From: Onstottus_B arcticum
GTDB lineage: Bacteria > Acidobacteriota > Blastocatellia > UBA7656
Reading direction: 5' to 3'
DNA length: 64,000 nucleotides
Assembly: GCA_038040485.1 (NCBI GenBank)
Contig: JBBPIE010000006.1
Coordinates: forward strand, 62,001 to 126,000
Shown: positions 25,630 to 33,586 of the stretch, piece after piece
How the letters are laid out: the number at the start of each line of letters is the position of its first letter
Position numbering within the stretch: position 1 is the first letter of the stretch
The notes under the pieces: generated by a model
Told to the model about the DNA's origin: nothing
Databases searched by the model: none
What the model saw: only the letters and a program-made list of their open reading frames with translations
Program-made: the position numbers and the translations under genes

Positions 25630-26030
25630 TGGTTCTCCAAGGGAAGATGTCCGACTAGAGCGTGTCGAATTCTCCAGGCGATGCAATCTTGTACGCTCGC
25701 AAGCAGCTTTAGTCAAATGCTTGAGTCCCGATAAACTCTCGGCAATGCGGACGAGGAGGACCAAGAGACACCAGGGACTACAAGAACGATTGTTGATCGT
25801 TCTCGGCGGCGCCAGTCATTTCTGTCCTGTCCTTTGTGAGCAAGCAAGGAGACATAATATTGAGCACGCGGCTGCCTGCAAGTTCGGCGGCCGCACTCAT
25901 TCCACCTCTGTAAAGGAAGTGCTCAAACCAAACAATCGTCGAGAACAGAACTGGTAGAGGGTCTCTCCCTCTCGTAACCACGAGCCTACAATGCTGATCC
26001 GTGCTAAGGCATCGGGCTGCTGGAGGGAAT
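25630..26030. other. Divergent promoter region with an 8-bp hairpin
   Basis: About 400 bp between divergent genes. It contains AGAACGAT-tgttg-ATCGTTCT (25783-25803), a perfect inverted repeat that could be an operator or an RNA hairpin, and AGAGGG...CCCTCT near 25957-25974. I assign no regulator. Confidence 0.45.
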
Positions 26031-27026
26031 ATGCGAGAAGCCGTTCTAAGCCTGCCTGCTTTTTCAGACCAGCCTTCGTTAGTCAAACGACTGGTTCTTG
26101 AGTTCATCGAAGCCACGCGCGAGCTGCGCGCAAATCCAAAGCAGTATCTCGCGAGCGCAATAGGCGGTGATGCCTTCGGCGGCTATCGCCGCAAAGCGCT
26201 TTTCAGATTCGGACTCGCGATAGCGATTGTGCTCTACACGATCTTCTTCGGAGTCACGCTGGTGCTGTGGTCCGTCAATGCTCGACAGGCCGCGGTTGCC
26301 GGAAAGGACAACGCGCTGTTCGTCGGCTCCGCGCACCCACCGCTGTTTTGGCTGCCGAAGTCCGACAAAGAAGCTCACGGTGGCGGTGGCGGCGGTCATG
26401 AAGCCGAGACCCCTGCGTCGGAGGGCGCGCCGCCGCCGTTCGAAGCCGAGAGTCCGCTCATGGCGCCAACCACAAGACCGACGATTCAGCCTCCCGCTCT
26501 TCCGGAGATTGAGAAACTGCTAGGCGACCCTTATCAGAATCTCAGACGCGACGAAGCGATTCCGACCGGGTTACTGAATGGAGTACCGGGCCCGCCTTCA
26601 GATGGCCCTGGAACAAAAGGAGGCGTCGGCACCGGTGACCTAGGAGGTGTCGGGCCGGGTAGAGGTCCGGGCTTCGGTCTCGGAAACAACGGAGGAGAGG
26701 GCGGGGGCGACTACATCGGGCCTGGCGGAAGACCGGGTGGCGATGTCGTCACAGCGGTCGACACGAAGCCGATCGCTTTGAACTCACCGCGTCCCAACTA
26801 CTCCGAAGAAGCGCGCAAGAACAAGATCCAGGGAACTGTTCGAGCGCGTGTTCTTGTGAGCGGCGACGGAACGGTTAGGCAGGTGACCATCGTCAGAGGG
26901 CTCCCGGACGGATTGAATGAAGAAGCCATTCGCGCCGTGGTTCAAATACTATTCCGACCCGCAACCAGGGGCGGACGACCGGTTGCCTATTGGACGACCG
27001 TAGAAGTGGACTTCAATCTAAGGTGA
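26031..27026 (+). CDS. TonB C-terminal-domain protein with Gly/Pro-rich linker
   Basis: 331 residues from the ATG at 26031 (GGAGGG upstream). A cytoplasmic N-terminus and one transmembrane helix (about 52-76) are followed by a long Gly/Pro-rich periplasmic linker (about 110-235) and a TonB-like C-terminal domain (about 245-331, RPNYSEEARKNKIQGTVRARVLVSGDG). This build moves energy from an inner-membrane motor to outer-membrane transporters. The partner is not nearby. Confidence 0.88.
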   Translation: MREAVLSLPAFSDQPSLVKRLVLEFIEATRELRANPKQYLASAIGGDAFGGYRRKALFRFGLAIAIVLYTIFFGVTLVLWSVNARQAAVAGKDNALFVGSAHPPLFWLPKSDKEAHGGGGGGHEAETPASEGAPPPFEAESPLMAPTTRPTIQPPALPEIEKLLGDPYQNLRRDEAIPTGLLNGVPGPPSDGPGTKGGVGTGDLGGVGPGRGPGFGLGNNGGEGGGDYIGPGGRPGGDVVTAVDTKPIALNSPRPNYSEEARKNKIQGTVRARVLVSGDGTVRQVTIVRGLPDGLNEEAIRAVVQILFRPATRGGRPVAYWTTVEVDFNLR

Positions 27027-27048
27027 CCGAATTGTGTTCCCTGGGAGC

Positions 27049-27066
27049 GCAGGCATCCGTGCCTGC
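27049..27066. repeat. REP-like hairpin
   Basis: GCAGGCA-tccg-TGCCTGC, a perfect 7-bp stem within a CTGGGAGCGCAGGC context, lying just before the LytTR fragment. The form resembles dispersed intergenic palindromes; a genome-wide count would test this. Confidence 0.5.
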
Positions 27067-27075
27067 TGCTAGCTT

Positions 27076-27186
27076 CAGCCGTGGTTTCACAACGAGTATC
27101 GCGTGACACTTCGCGACGGGACCGAGTTGATGTTGAGCCGCAGTTGCCGCAAGCGCCTCGGCGAACTTCTGGGTAGCGCGCTGTAG
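27076..27186 (+). pseudogene. 3' fragment of a LytTR response-regulator gene
   Basis: Encodes the last 36 residues of a LytTR regulator plus stop: QPWFHNEYRVTLRDGTE..., identical at all but one residue (T for I) to the end of the intact LytTR gene 31135-31914. The DNA differs at many third positions. No upstream part of the gene is present. It is the tail of an older paralogue cut off by a rearrangement. Confidence 0.88.
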
Positions 27187-27321
27187 CTTCGACCAGATAG
27201 CGCCTTTCGCAATCCGTGCCAGATTTTCATGGCTCGCCCTGGGCGCGCAGTGGGTGACGTGGACACGATGCGCAGGCATGCGGTATTTTCATAGCCAGAA
27301 GGTAAGCTTGATACTCGGGAT

Positions 27322-27398
27322 GGCGGCGTAGCTCAGGTGGTTAGAGCGTGGGATTCATAACCCCAAGGTCGGAGGTTCAAGTCCTCCCGCCGCTACCA
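27322..27398 (+). tRNA. tRNA-Met (CAT)
   Basis: 77 nt with all arms and an encoded CCA: acceptor GGCGGCG/CGCCGCT, D-loop GCTCAGGTGGTTAGAGC, anticodon loop TTCATAA, T-arm GGAGG-TTCAAGT-CCTCC. CAT could also be tRNA-Ile2 after modification, but the build resembles elongator Met. The adjacent integrase ends inside its 3' end, marking it as the integration target. The pair at 31-39 (A-C) is non-canonical. Confidence 0.9.
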
Positions 27399-28504
27399 TT
27401 ATCAACCTTCTTTCCACAGTTTAGCATTACCCTACAGCGGCCAGCACTGGTCGCTGCTCTGCTTTGTGGCCCACTTTCAAAGCTCGCCCGCTCTAACGCG
27501 GCTACGGCGGCACGTTTCGCGTTAGCCGTCGCATGCGTGTAGCTCCGAGTCATCTTGATGTCCGAATGCCCCATGATCTCGGCTATCGTGAACGGATCCA
27601 CGCCTCGCTCTCCCATTCTGGGTGCAGCGGTATGACGCAGATCGTGAAACCATAAGCCCTCAATGCCCGCACCTTCGCACGCGGTGACAAACGCTCTCTT
27701 GATGTCGCCGATTGGCTTGCCGGTCTTTGGATTCTCAAACAAGTAATCCGACTTCAGCTTTGCGCAGTGCGCAGTCAACTCGCGAGTAAGTGTGTTGGTC
27801 ATCGGGATGTTCCGGTCTTCATCGGTCTTGGTCCTCGTTACGTGTATCTCGCCACGGTGAAAGTCTATGTCCTGCCGTCTGAGGCGGAGAATCTCGCCGC
27901 GACGCATCCCAGTGTTAAGAGCTATCGTCACGATCAATCGCAAATGGGCTTTACGACCGATGAGGGCCCGCATCAACCGCCTCTCCTCATCGGGTAGAAG
28001 GTACCGCTTCCTCCGAACTTCGCCCTTAAACTTCTTAACCTCGAAGCAGGGGTTAGCCCGGAGATCGCCGCTGCCGACTGCCATTGATAGAGAGCGTGAA
28101 AGGAGTTGAATTTCACGATTGACCGTCGTTGGGGAGCGCTTCGTACCGCGCTCGGTTATTGTCTTGGTCCTATTGATCTTGTACTTCTCGATCAGAAACG
28201 AACTGATTTCCGCCAGTCTCTTCGAGCCGAAGAAAGCCAGCAGCGGTTTTATCCGCGAGAAGTCGTTTCGCCAGGATCGCTTGTTCTCCCTTGACCACGG
28301 TAGAAATTCTTTCTCAACAAACTCTCTGAAGGTTTTGTTGCTTTGAAACGAGCCATACTTACCTTCAAAGATTTCGTTTCGAATCTTCGTCTCCGCTTGT
28401 TGCGCCTGATACTTGGTTCTGGCCTCGGGGATCGTTCCCCTGTAGCGGGTGCCCTTGATCTTAATGTAATAGCACCACCGCGAACCACGCTTGTGTACAC
28501 TCAT
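27377..28504 (-). CDS. int: Tyrosine recombinase (phage-type integrase)
   Basis: 375 residues. An N-terminal Arm/core-binding region (to about 150) is followed by the catalytic domain with TGMRRGEI (catalytic Arg), HDLRHTAAPRM (His and Arg), MGHSDIKMT (His) and SYTHA (Tyr nucleophile). The family's five key positions look intact. The 3' end overlaps the tRNA-Met 3' end by 22 nt, the classical attachment-site arrangement. It is the first gene of a decayed element that extends to about 29.9 kb. Confidence 0.93.
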   Translation of the reverse strand: MSVHKRGSRWCYYIKIKGTRYRGTIPEARTKYQAQQAETKIRNEIFEGKYGSFQSNKTFREFVEKEFLPWSRENKRSWRNDFSRIKPLLAFFGSKRLAEISSFLIEKYKINRTKTITERGTKRSPTTVNREIQLLSRSLSMAVGSGDLRANPCFEVKKFKGEVRRKRYLLPDEERRLMRALIGRKAHLRLIVTIALNTGMRRGEILRLRRQDIDFHRGEIHVTRTKTDEDRNIPMTNTLTRELTAHCAKLKSDYLFENPKTGKPIGDIKRAFVTACEGAGIEGLWFHDLRHTAAPRMGERGVDPFTIAEIMGHSDIKMTRSYTHATANAKRAAVAALERASFESGPQSRAATSAGRCRVMLNCGKKVDNGSGGRT

Positions 28505-28877
28505 TGCCTGCTCCCTTCGCAGGCCGCAGCCAACTTAGCACCGGCAATCTACAAGCCTGAGCCGTAGTCAGTCTATGTCGCGTGTGTTTGTCGTTTGGTG
28601 GCAGGGTCCAAAGTAAAAGCTCTGCCAACAGGAAGAGGACCTTTCCATTTGCTTTACGATATGGGATGACATCGTCGCTCACCCATGCCCGGATCGTTTT
28701 AGATTTGACACCGAGCAACTCTGCAGCCTGATTCACGTCAAAGAATACAATTTGGAGCAGCCGCAGAATATCGGTAGAGTCGAGCCGACGCTTCAGCAGC
28801 AGTGCGACCTCGCTGGCAATCTCTTCAATTGGCGGCTCCACCAATTGTGCTGATTCACTTGTCGAATACGCGCTCAT
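28461..28877 (-). CDS. HTH (excisionase-like) DNA-binding protein
   Basis: 138 residues from the ATG at 28877; a TTG at 28898 overlaps the upstream stop and is an alternative. A central winged-HTH segment (VFFDVNQAAELLGVKSKTIRAWVSDDVIPYRKANGKVLFLLAEL) resembles excisionase/MerR-type proteins. The N-terminal helix region (EIASEVALLLKRRLDST) may dimerise. The 3' end overlaps the integrase start by 44 nt. It probably controls excision or int expression. Confidence 0.75.
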   Translation of the reverse strand: MSAYSTSESAQLVEPPIEEIASEVALLLKRRLDSTDILRLLQIVFFDVNQAAELLGVKSKTIRAWVSDDVIPYRKANGKVLFLLAELLLWTLPPNDKHTRHRLTTAQACRLPVLSWLRPAKGAGNECTQAWFAVVLLH

Positions 28878-28894
28878 CGCCTGGACCCCTGGAA

Positions 28895-29167
28895 TCAAAT
28901 CTGTCTGCCGTTGCCGTCGCGAGTCTCAGCTTCAGTACTGTCTTCCTCGCCCGTTGCTGCGCCGGAATCGACCGGCAGTCGGTTAATCGCATCGCTGACC
29001 ACGTTTTGAAGCAAGAACAACCCGTCCGCGCTCATCCGAATACTGACCCTTCCCCGAATCGTTTCGAACCACACTGCGACGCTCGGCAGATCGCCGTGGG
29101 CGCTAATTCTCGTGTCACGTACTCGACCATTTGTGGCCCTTTTCCTTTCCCTACGCTCGCGTTTCAT
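28895..29167 (-). CDS. Small basic hypothetical protein of the tRNA-Met element
   Basis: 90 residues: a very basic N-terminus (KRERRERKRATNGRVRDTR), a beta-like middle (SVAVWFETIRGRVSIRMSADGLFLL) and an acidic tail. No family recognised. Overlaps both neighbours slightly, so it belongs to the int-side operon. Confidence 0.55.
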   Translation of the reverse strand: MKRERRERKRATNGRVRDTRISAHGDLPSVAVWFETIRGRVSIRMSADGLFLLQNVVSDAINRLPVDSGAATGEEDSTEAETRDGNGRQI

Positions 29168-29480
29168 CTTGCGTATCCGATGCTTCTAACGGACCGAATA
29201 ACCCCATCGGCTGGCCTGGTCGCTTGTTGACGACTTCCCAGTAGTGGACCCCGCTGGAAGGGCATTCAAGCTCGAAATACCTACTCGTCTCCGTCAGTCG
29301 AAGAGGTTGATCGCACTTCGGGCATTGGTTAGTCAGAACCGCAATGAGCCCACTTCTGTTTGAATTGACCAGCTCGCGTTGTGCTTTAGTCATCGACTTC
29401 GGCCCGAGGAGACGACCGCGCGCTACCTTGAGAATCACGCCTTCGGTCTTCAGCTTTGCGAGAATCTGATGGGGGCTCAT
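29151..29480 (-). CDS. TubC-docking-like protein with CxxC zinc-ribbon-like tail
   Basis: 109 residues. The first ~50 (HQILAKLKTEGVILKVARGRLLG...LVNSNRSGLIAVL) match the TubC N-terminal docking pattern. The tail has CPKC and ELECPS, a possible zinc ribbon. It follows the helicase remnant directly (TGAATG junction), the same position its counterpart 1253-1537 holds in the other element. No biochemical role is known for such free-standing TubC-like proteins in mobile elements. Confidence 0.6.
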   Translation of the reverse strand: MSPHQILAKLKTEGVILKVARGRLLGPKSMTKAQRELVNSNRSGLIAVLTNQCPKCDQPLRLTETSRYFELECPSSGVHYWEVVNKRPGQPMGLFGPLEASDTQDETRA

Positions 29481-29897
29481 TCAAACCTCCTCGTAATCCT
29501 GCGGATAGGGCCACAACCGGCCGGTTTGAAACTCTGCGGTGTTCAATCGTCGGACATACAGCGTGGGGACGGAAGATTTCGCTTCAAGGTACTGAAGCGA
29601 ATCGAGATGAAACCAAAGAGGATGCCGGCCTTCCCATTCGCCCTCACGGTTCTTGTCGCATATGAGTACAGCGTCGGGGCGCTCGAGAACCTCAGATGGA
29701 ACCGCCATGCCCCGCGACTGAAAATCTTGGACTTCCTTTTCTTTATCGCGGGAGCGCCTAACGATACAAACATTGTGGGCAAGATCGGTGATTGCTGCTG
29801 CACCCCGCACGTCAAGACGAGAGGCTTCGTGCATAGCGTTTTCACGCTTCCGAGAATGTGCAACGAGATGAACCTGAGATGCTCTCTCTCCCGCCCT
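29481..29897 (-). pseudogene. Truncated DnaB-type (RecA-fold) helicase, C-terminal remnant
   Basis: The open frame holds only the end of the helicase: QVHLVAHSRKRE, then RLDVRGAAAITDLAHNVCIVRR, the signature of the last strands of DnaB-family helicases such as Twinkle- or Toprim-DnaB-type replicases. No Walker A or B remains. Upstream of about 29897 the sequence turns into repetitive GATGAACACCAATGAACACC-like intergenic DNA with an in-frame stop. The cut marks the outer boundary of the decayed tRNA-Met element. Confidence 0.75.
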
Positions 29898-29978
29898 TCA
29901 TCGGTGTTCATTGGTGTTCATCTGTGGTTCCTTCCTGAGATTAACCGCGAGTATAATTGGCCGGCAAAGGAGACGAGC

Positions 29979-31142
29979 GTGATACGACGCCACTGGGGAC
30001 TATGGCTTCCGATTCTGGCCGGCTGGACGCTGGTCGGGTTGACCTTCACGCTCAACTATTACTTCTTCGCAGGTCACTACGTGGCCATCTTCAAGCAGCA
30101 ACCGTCGCTAAAAGAGATGCTGATCTGGGAGCTGCCCTACTGGTTTTTGTGGGCGGCTCTTTCACCTGTCATCTTTAAGATCACACGCCGGTTTCGAATC
30201 GAGCGCGGCAGCTATCTTCGCAGCTCGGCGGTTCACATCTCCGCTTGCTTGCTGTTATCGCTCGTTCATCGCGCGGTCTATCTGATTGTCTGCTGGCTGC
30301 TTCACGTAGCCGTTTATCGGCAATTCACCTCGATACCGCAACTCTATCAGTCGGACATCTTCTTCAATCTGCCGGTTGGTTTCATGAGCTATGGCACGAT
30401 TCTGCTCGTCAGCCACGTCGTCGATTACTACCACCGCTACCAGGAAGAAGAGCTGAAGATCTCGCGGCTCAAGGCTGAGTTGGCGGAAGCTCAGCTTCGG
30501 ATCACCGAGGCGCAGCTGCAGGCTTTGAAGATGCAGCTTCATCCGCACTTTCTGTTCAACACACTAAACTCGATCTCGGCGCTGTTGGATGAAGACCCCG
30601 CCGCAGCCGACGAGATGCTGGCGCGGCTTGGAGATTTCCTGCGGATGACGCTGGAGAATTCGGGCGCGCAGGAAGTCACGCTTCAGGAGGAGCTGGAGTT
30701 TCTGCGTTGCTACCTCGAGATTGAGCGAGTCAGGTTTCACGATCGCCTGACCGTGAGCTTCGAGATAAGCGCCGAGACGCTTGATGCTCGAGTTCCCAAC
30801 CTGCTTTTGCAGCCAATCGTCGAGAACGCGATTCGCCATGGCATCGTGTCGCGCAGCGAGCCTGGCCGCATCGAGATTTCGTCAAGGCGAAACGGCGACC
30901 GGCTCCTGCTTCTGGTGAGAGACAATGGGCCGGGGCTTGCGCCGCTTGAAAGCTCGGGCGGCAAGCTGCGAGAAGGTCTTGGGCTCGGCAACACGCGCGC
31001 GCGGCTCGAGCAACTCTACGGCGCGGGTCATCGGTTTGAGATGGCGGACGCGCCTGAGGGCGGATTGCAGGTGACTCTCGATCTTCCGTTTCACGCGGCC
31101 GCAGCGCGTTCGGCTCTAACGGAGGCCGCGCTCGGTGACTGA
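29979..31142 (+). CDS. LytS-type sensor histidine kinase (His_kinase domain)
   Basis: 387 residues from a GTG at 29979 with AAAGGAG at good spacing; longer frames upstream run through the helicase remnant and are rejected. Four or so membrane helices (1-150) precede a coiled-coil (EEELKISRLKAELAEAQLR). The phosphorylation box LHPHFLFNTLNS (His about 188) and an ATP-binding domain with LLQPIVENAIRHG and DNGPGL follow. This His_kinase/LytS class pairs with LytTR regulators; the stop overlaps the next gene by 8 nt. Confidence 0.93.
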   Translation: MIRRHWGLWLPILAGWTLVGLTFTLNYYFFAGHYVAIFKQQPSLKEMLIWELPYWFLWAALSPVIFKITRRFRIERGSYLRSSAVHISACLLLSLVHRAVYLIVCWLLHVAVYRQFTSIPQLYQSDIFFNLPVGFMSYGTILLVSHVVDYYHRYQEEELKISRLKAELAEAQLRITEAQLQALKMQLHPHFLFNTLNSISALLDEDPAAADEMLARLGDFLRMTLENSGAQEVTLQEELEFLRCYLEIERVRFHDRLTVSFEISAETLDARVPNLLLQPIVENAIRHGIVSRSEPGRIEISSRRNGDRLLLLVRDNGPGLAPLESSGGKLREGLGLGNTRARLEQLYGAGHRFEMADAPEGGLQVTLDLPFHAAAARSALTEAALGD

Positions 31143-31914
31143 CACGCGAAGAATCCGCGCGCTGATCGTTGACGACGAGCCCCTGGCTCGCCGGCGCATC
31201 AGGCGTATGCTGGCGCGCTACGCCGAGGTCGAGATTGCGGGAGACTTTGCCAACGGCCGCGAAGCCGTCGCCGGAATTCGCGAGCTCAGGCCCGACCTTG
31301 TCTTTCTCGACGTGCAGATGCCGGAGCTGGACGGCTTCGCGGTGTTGGAAGCAGTAGGCGCGGAAGCTATGCCGCTAGTCATTTTCGTAACGGCTTTCGA
31401 TCAGTACGCGCTGCGAGCCTTCGAGGTCTACGCGCTCGATTACCTGCTGAAGCCGTTCGATCGTCAGCGCTTTGACAAAGCCCTAAACCGCGCGAAGGCC
31501 CGCTTGCTGACTGATCGAACTAGCGACGTGGGCCAGCAGGCGCTCGCATTGCTTGAAGAACTCAGAGCGCGGTCTTCTCACCTCGAGCGCCTCGTTGTAA
31601 AAGCAGGCGGCCGGGCGTTCTTTCTCAAAACCGAAGAGATCGACTGGATCGAAGCCGAGGGAAAATATGTTCGGCTTCACGTTGGAAAGGAGTCGTATCT
31701 TCTGCGCGAGGCGATCGGAAGCATCGAGTCTCAGCTCGATCCAAAGCGCTTCCCGCGCATCCATCGCTCGACGATCGTGAACATCGAGCGAGTGCGCGAA
31801 CTCCAGCCGTGGTTTCACAACGAGTATCGAGTGATACTGCGCGACGGCACGGAGCTGATGCTAAGCCGCAGTTGCCGCAAGCGCCTCGGCGAGTTGCTTG
31901 GAAGCGCGCTCTGA
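31135..31914 (+). CDS. LytTR-family response regulator
   Basis: 259 residues from a GTG at 31135 inside the kinase gene's end. The receiver domain (1-125) has the acidic pair IVDDE, phospho-Asp about 59 in LVFLDVQM, and the KPFD loop. The LytTR DNA-binding domain (about 150-259) has IDWIEAEGKYVRLH and FPRIHRSTIVNIERV. It binds repeats upstream of targets such as exopolysaccharide or autolysin genes; targets here are unknown. Its last 36 residues recur at 27076-27186. Confidence 0.94.
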   Translation: MTDTRRIRALIVDDEPLARRRIRRMLARYAEVEIAGDFANGREAVAGIRELRPDLVFLDVQMPELDGFAVLEAVGAEAMPLVIFVTAFDQYALRAFEVYALDYLLKPFDRQRFDKALNRAKARLLTDRTSDVGQQALALLEELRARSSHLERLVVKAGGRAFFLKTEEIDWIEAEGKYVRLHVGKESYLLREAIGSIESQLDPKRFPRIHRSTIVNIERVRELQPWFHNEYRVILRDGTELMLSRSCRKRLGELLGSAL

Positions 31915-32073
31915 TCTGGCCCGGATTAGCGCACGCAACGTCTTTTCACAAGAAAGCAACGAATCGCCCGCCACAACAACTCCATTGAGTTGCGGCCTTT
32001 GCTGCGCGGCCGCGATGAACCAGGCTTCCAGAAAGGGCCCGATCACGCGCACCGGAACTGTCGCCAGGGCAGC

Positions 32074-33576
32074 TCAAGCCGGTGTATCTACACTGCAAAC
32101 TCCCAGCGCGGGGAACTTGTGGCGTAGATCAACTACATTGGTGACTTGCTCTTGCTCGACCGTTATGGCCGCCAGTGGCGCGTAATGATGCTCGATCCCG
32201 TGAGGAGGTAATGCTCGCGGCTGTTCGATGGATTTACCATGATCATCAACGAACTCAGAAGGCCATTCGACGTCGCCGGTCGCCACGCGCGCCGGAATCA
32301 ACCAGTAATCGCCGCTGCGATATTGCATGGCGGGCGTGCCCGGTTCAAACCAGATCATCACTCCGTCTTCCAGCTCGATCCAAACTTTTTCTTCGATTGT
32401 TATGGCTCCGTCCTGGAGTAACGCGTCTTCTGGTTGCTTATGATTCCAGAGGCGCACTTTCAGATTGCTAACCTGCAGATTGTTGAATTTGGAATGCGGT
32501 TCATACACCGTCCCCGATGCGGTGCGGGAATCAATCGTCAGGGTTTCGCCTTCGACGCCGGCGAGTCTGACCAGGGTTCCGGGCATGCCGTTCAACTCAA
32601 GCGCGTCGTGGGTGATTTCAACCCAGTTGCCGGCCGCAAACCAACGTGAGAAGTCGCGCAGACCGTTGACGATCAAATGGTCTCCGTCTTTCCTCTTAAG
32701 TGCGGCGACGATCGTTCCGTTGTCACGGGACCATTTGAACGTCGCTGCAGTTTCGCGATTGGATCCCGCGGCATTCAGTGCCGGACCGGACTGATGTATT
32801 TCTACCCTGTAAAGCTGATTCTCCATCCCACGATAGTGGGCATCCGGTGAAGTGATGCACGCGTCAGCATCGGGCGCGTCATCCTCCTTTGCTTTAGCCC
32901 GGATTCGCCCGCGGTTAGGAGGCTGAAGCTTGTTCATCAGTTCAGGCCAGATATTGTTGAACGTCCTGCAGTCGTCCTTGCCAAACAGCGACGGTCCAAC
33001 TCTGACCTGCCATACCAACCTCGTACGCGCTGTGGTGTCCGCTCCAACGAGCGCAACTTCGCGGATAGACGGGTCTTCCAGAGCAGTGATATGACGTTCC
33101 CAGACGTCGAGGTAAAGAAGGCTCGTTCCGGAAAGACGGCTTATCTGATTATCATTGGCTAGCTGGATGTCCGGCTGCTGCGAGTAGCGCCAATAGCTCT
33201 CGTTTTCGCAAAGCAAGCCATCAACGTAGTAACGACCCTTTGTGATTCGCAACGGGAACTGGGAATTGTTGATCGAAAGCGTGAGCATCTTCTGCTCCTC
33301 GTCGTTGACTCGCCCAGGCGGCAGAAACGCCTTGCCCCTCAACGCGATGATGCCGAAGCCACAGTTCCTCTTTGTCAGCACCCCTTTGTCGTTGAATAAA
33401 TCGTCCGGCCCGCCGTGCTGCCCGATTAGATCAGCGGCCAACGTCCGCATGTAGTGGAGCAGGATCGCCGTGTGCTCGTTCCAGTCGGCATCCAACTGCA
33501 CCCTGCCTTGCTGAAGGACGAGGCGGGTGAAATGTTTCGAAGGATCAAATGTGACACGTGAAAGATCGCCGTTCAT
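32074..33576 (-). CDS. DUF6519 protein of the contractile injection system
   Basis: 500 residues from the ATG at 33576, preceded by GGAGG; a longer frame upstream overlaps the next gene and has no ribosome site. The start MNGDLSRVTFDPSKHFTRLVLQQGRVQLDADWNEH is the DUF6519 signature found at the ends of eCIS and phage-tail-like operons. Its beta-rich content fits a baseplate or fibre-like part. It is the last gene of the minus-strand operon. After the TGA the frame stays open for ~70 codons with coding-like sequence. Confidence 0.85.
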   Translation of the reverse strand: MNGDLSRVTFDPSKHFTRLVLQQGRVQLDADWNEHTAILLHYMRTLAADLIGQHGGPDDLFNDKGVLTKRNCGFGIIALRGKAFLPPGRVNDEEQKMLTLSINNSQFPLRITKGRYYVDGLLCENESYWRYSQQPDIQLANDNQISRLSGTSLLYLDVWERHITALEDPSIREVALVGADTTARTRLVWQVRVGPSLFGKDDCRTFNNIWPELMNKLQPPNRGRIRAKAKEDDAPDADACITSPDAHYRGMENQLYRVEIHQSGPALNAAGSNRETAATFKWSRDNGTIVAALKRKDGDHLIVNGLRDFSRWFAAGNWVEITHDALELNGMPGTLVRLAGVEGETLTIDSRTASGTVYEPHSKFNNLQVSNLKVRLWNHKQPEDALLQDGAITIEEKVWIELEDGVMIWFEPGTPAMQYRSGDYWLIPARVATGDVEWPSEFVDDHGKSIEQPRALPPHGIEHHYAPLAAITVEQEQVTNVVDLRHKFPALGVCSVDTPA

Positions 33577-33586
33577 TGTATTCCTC

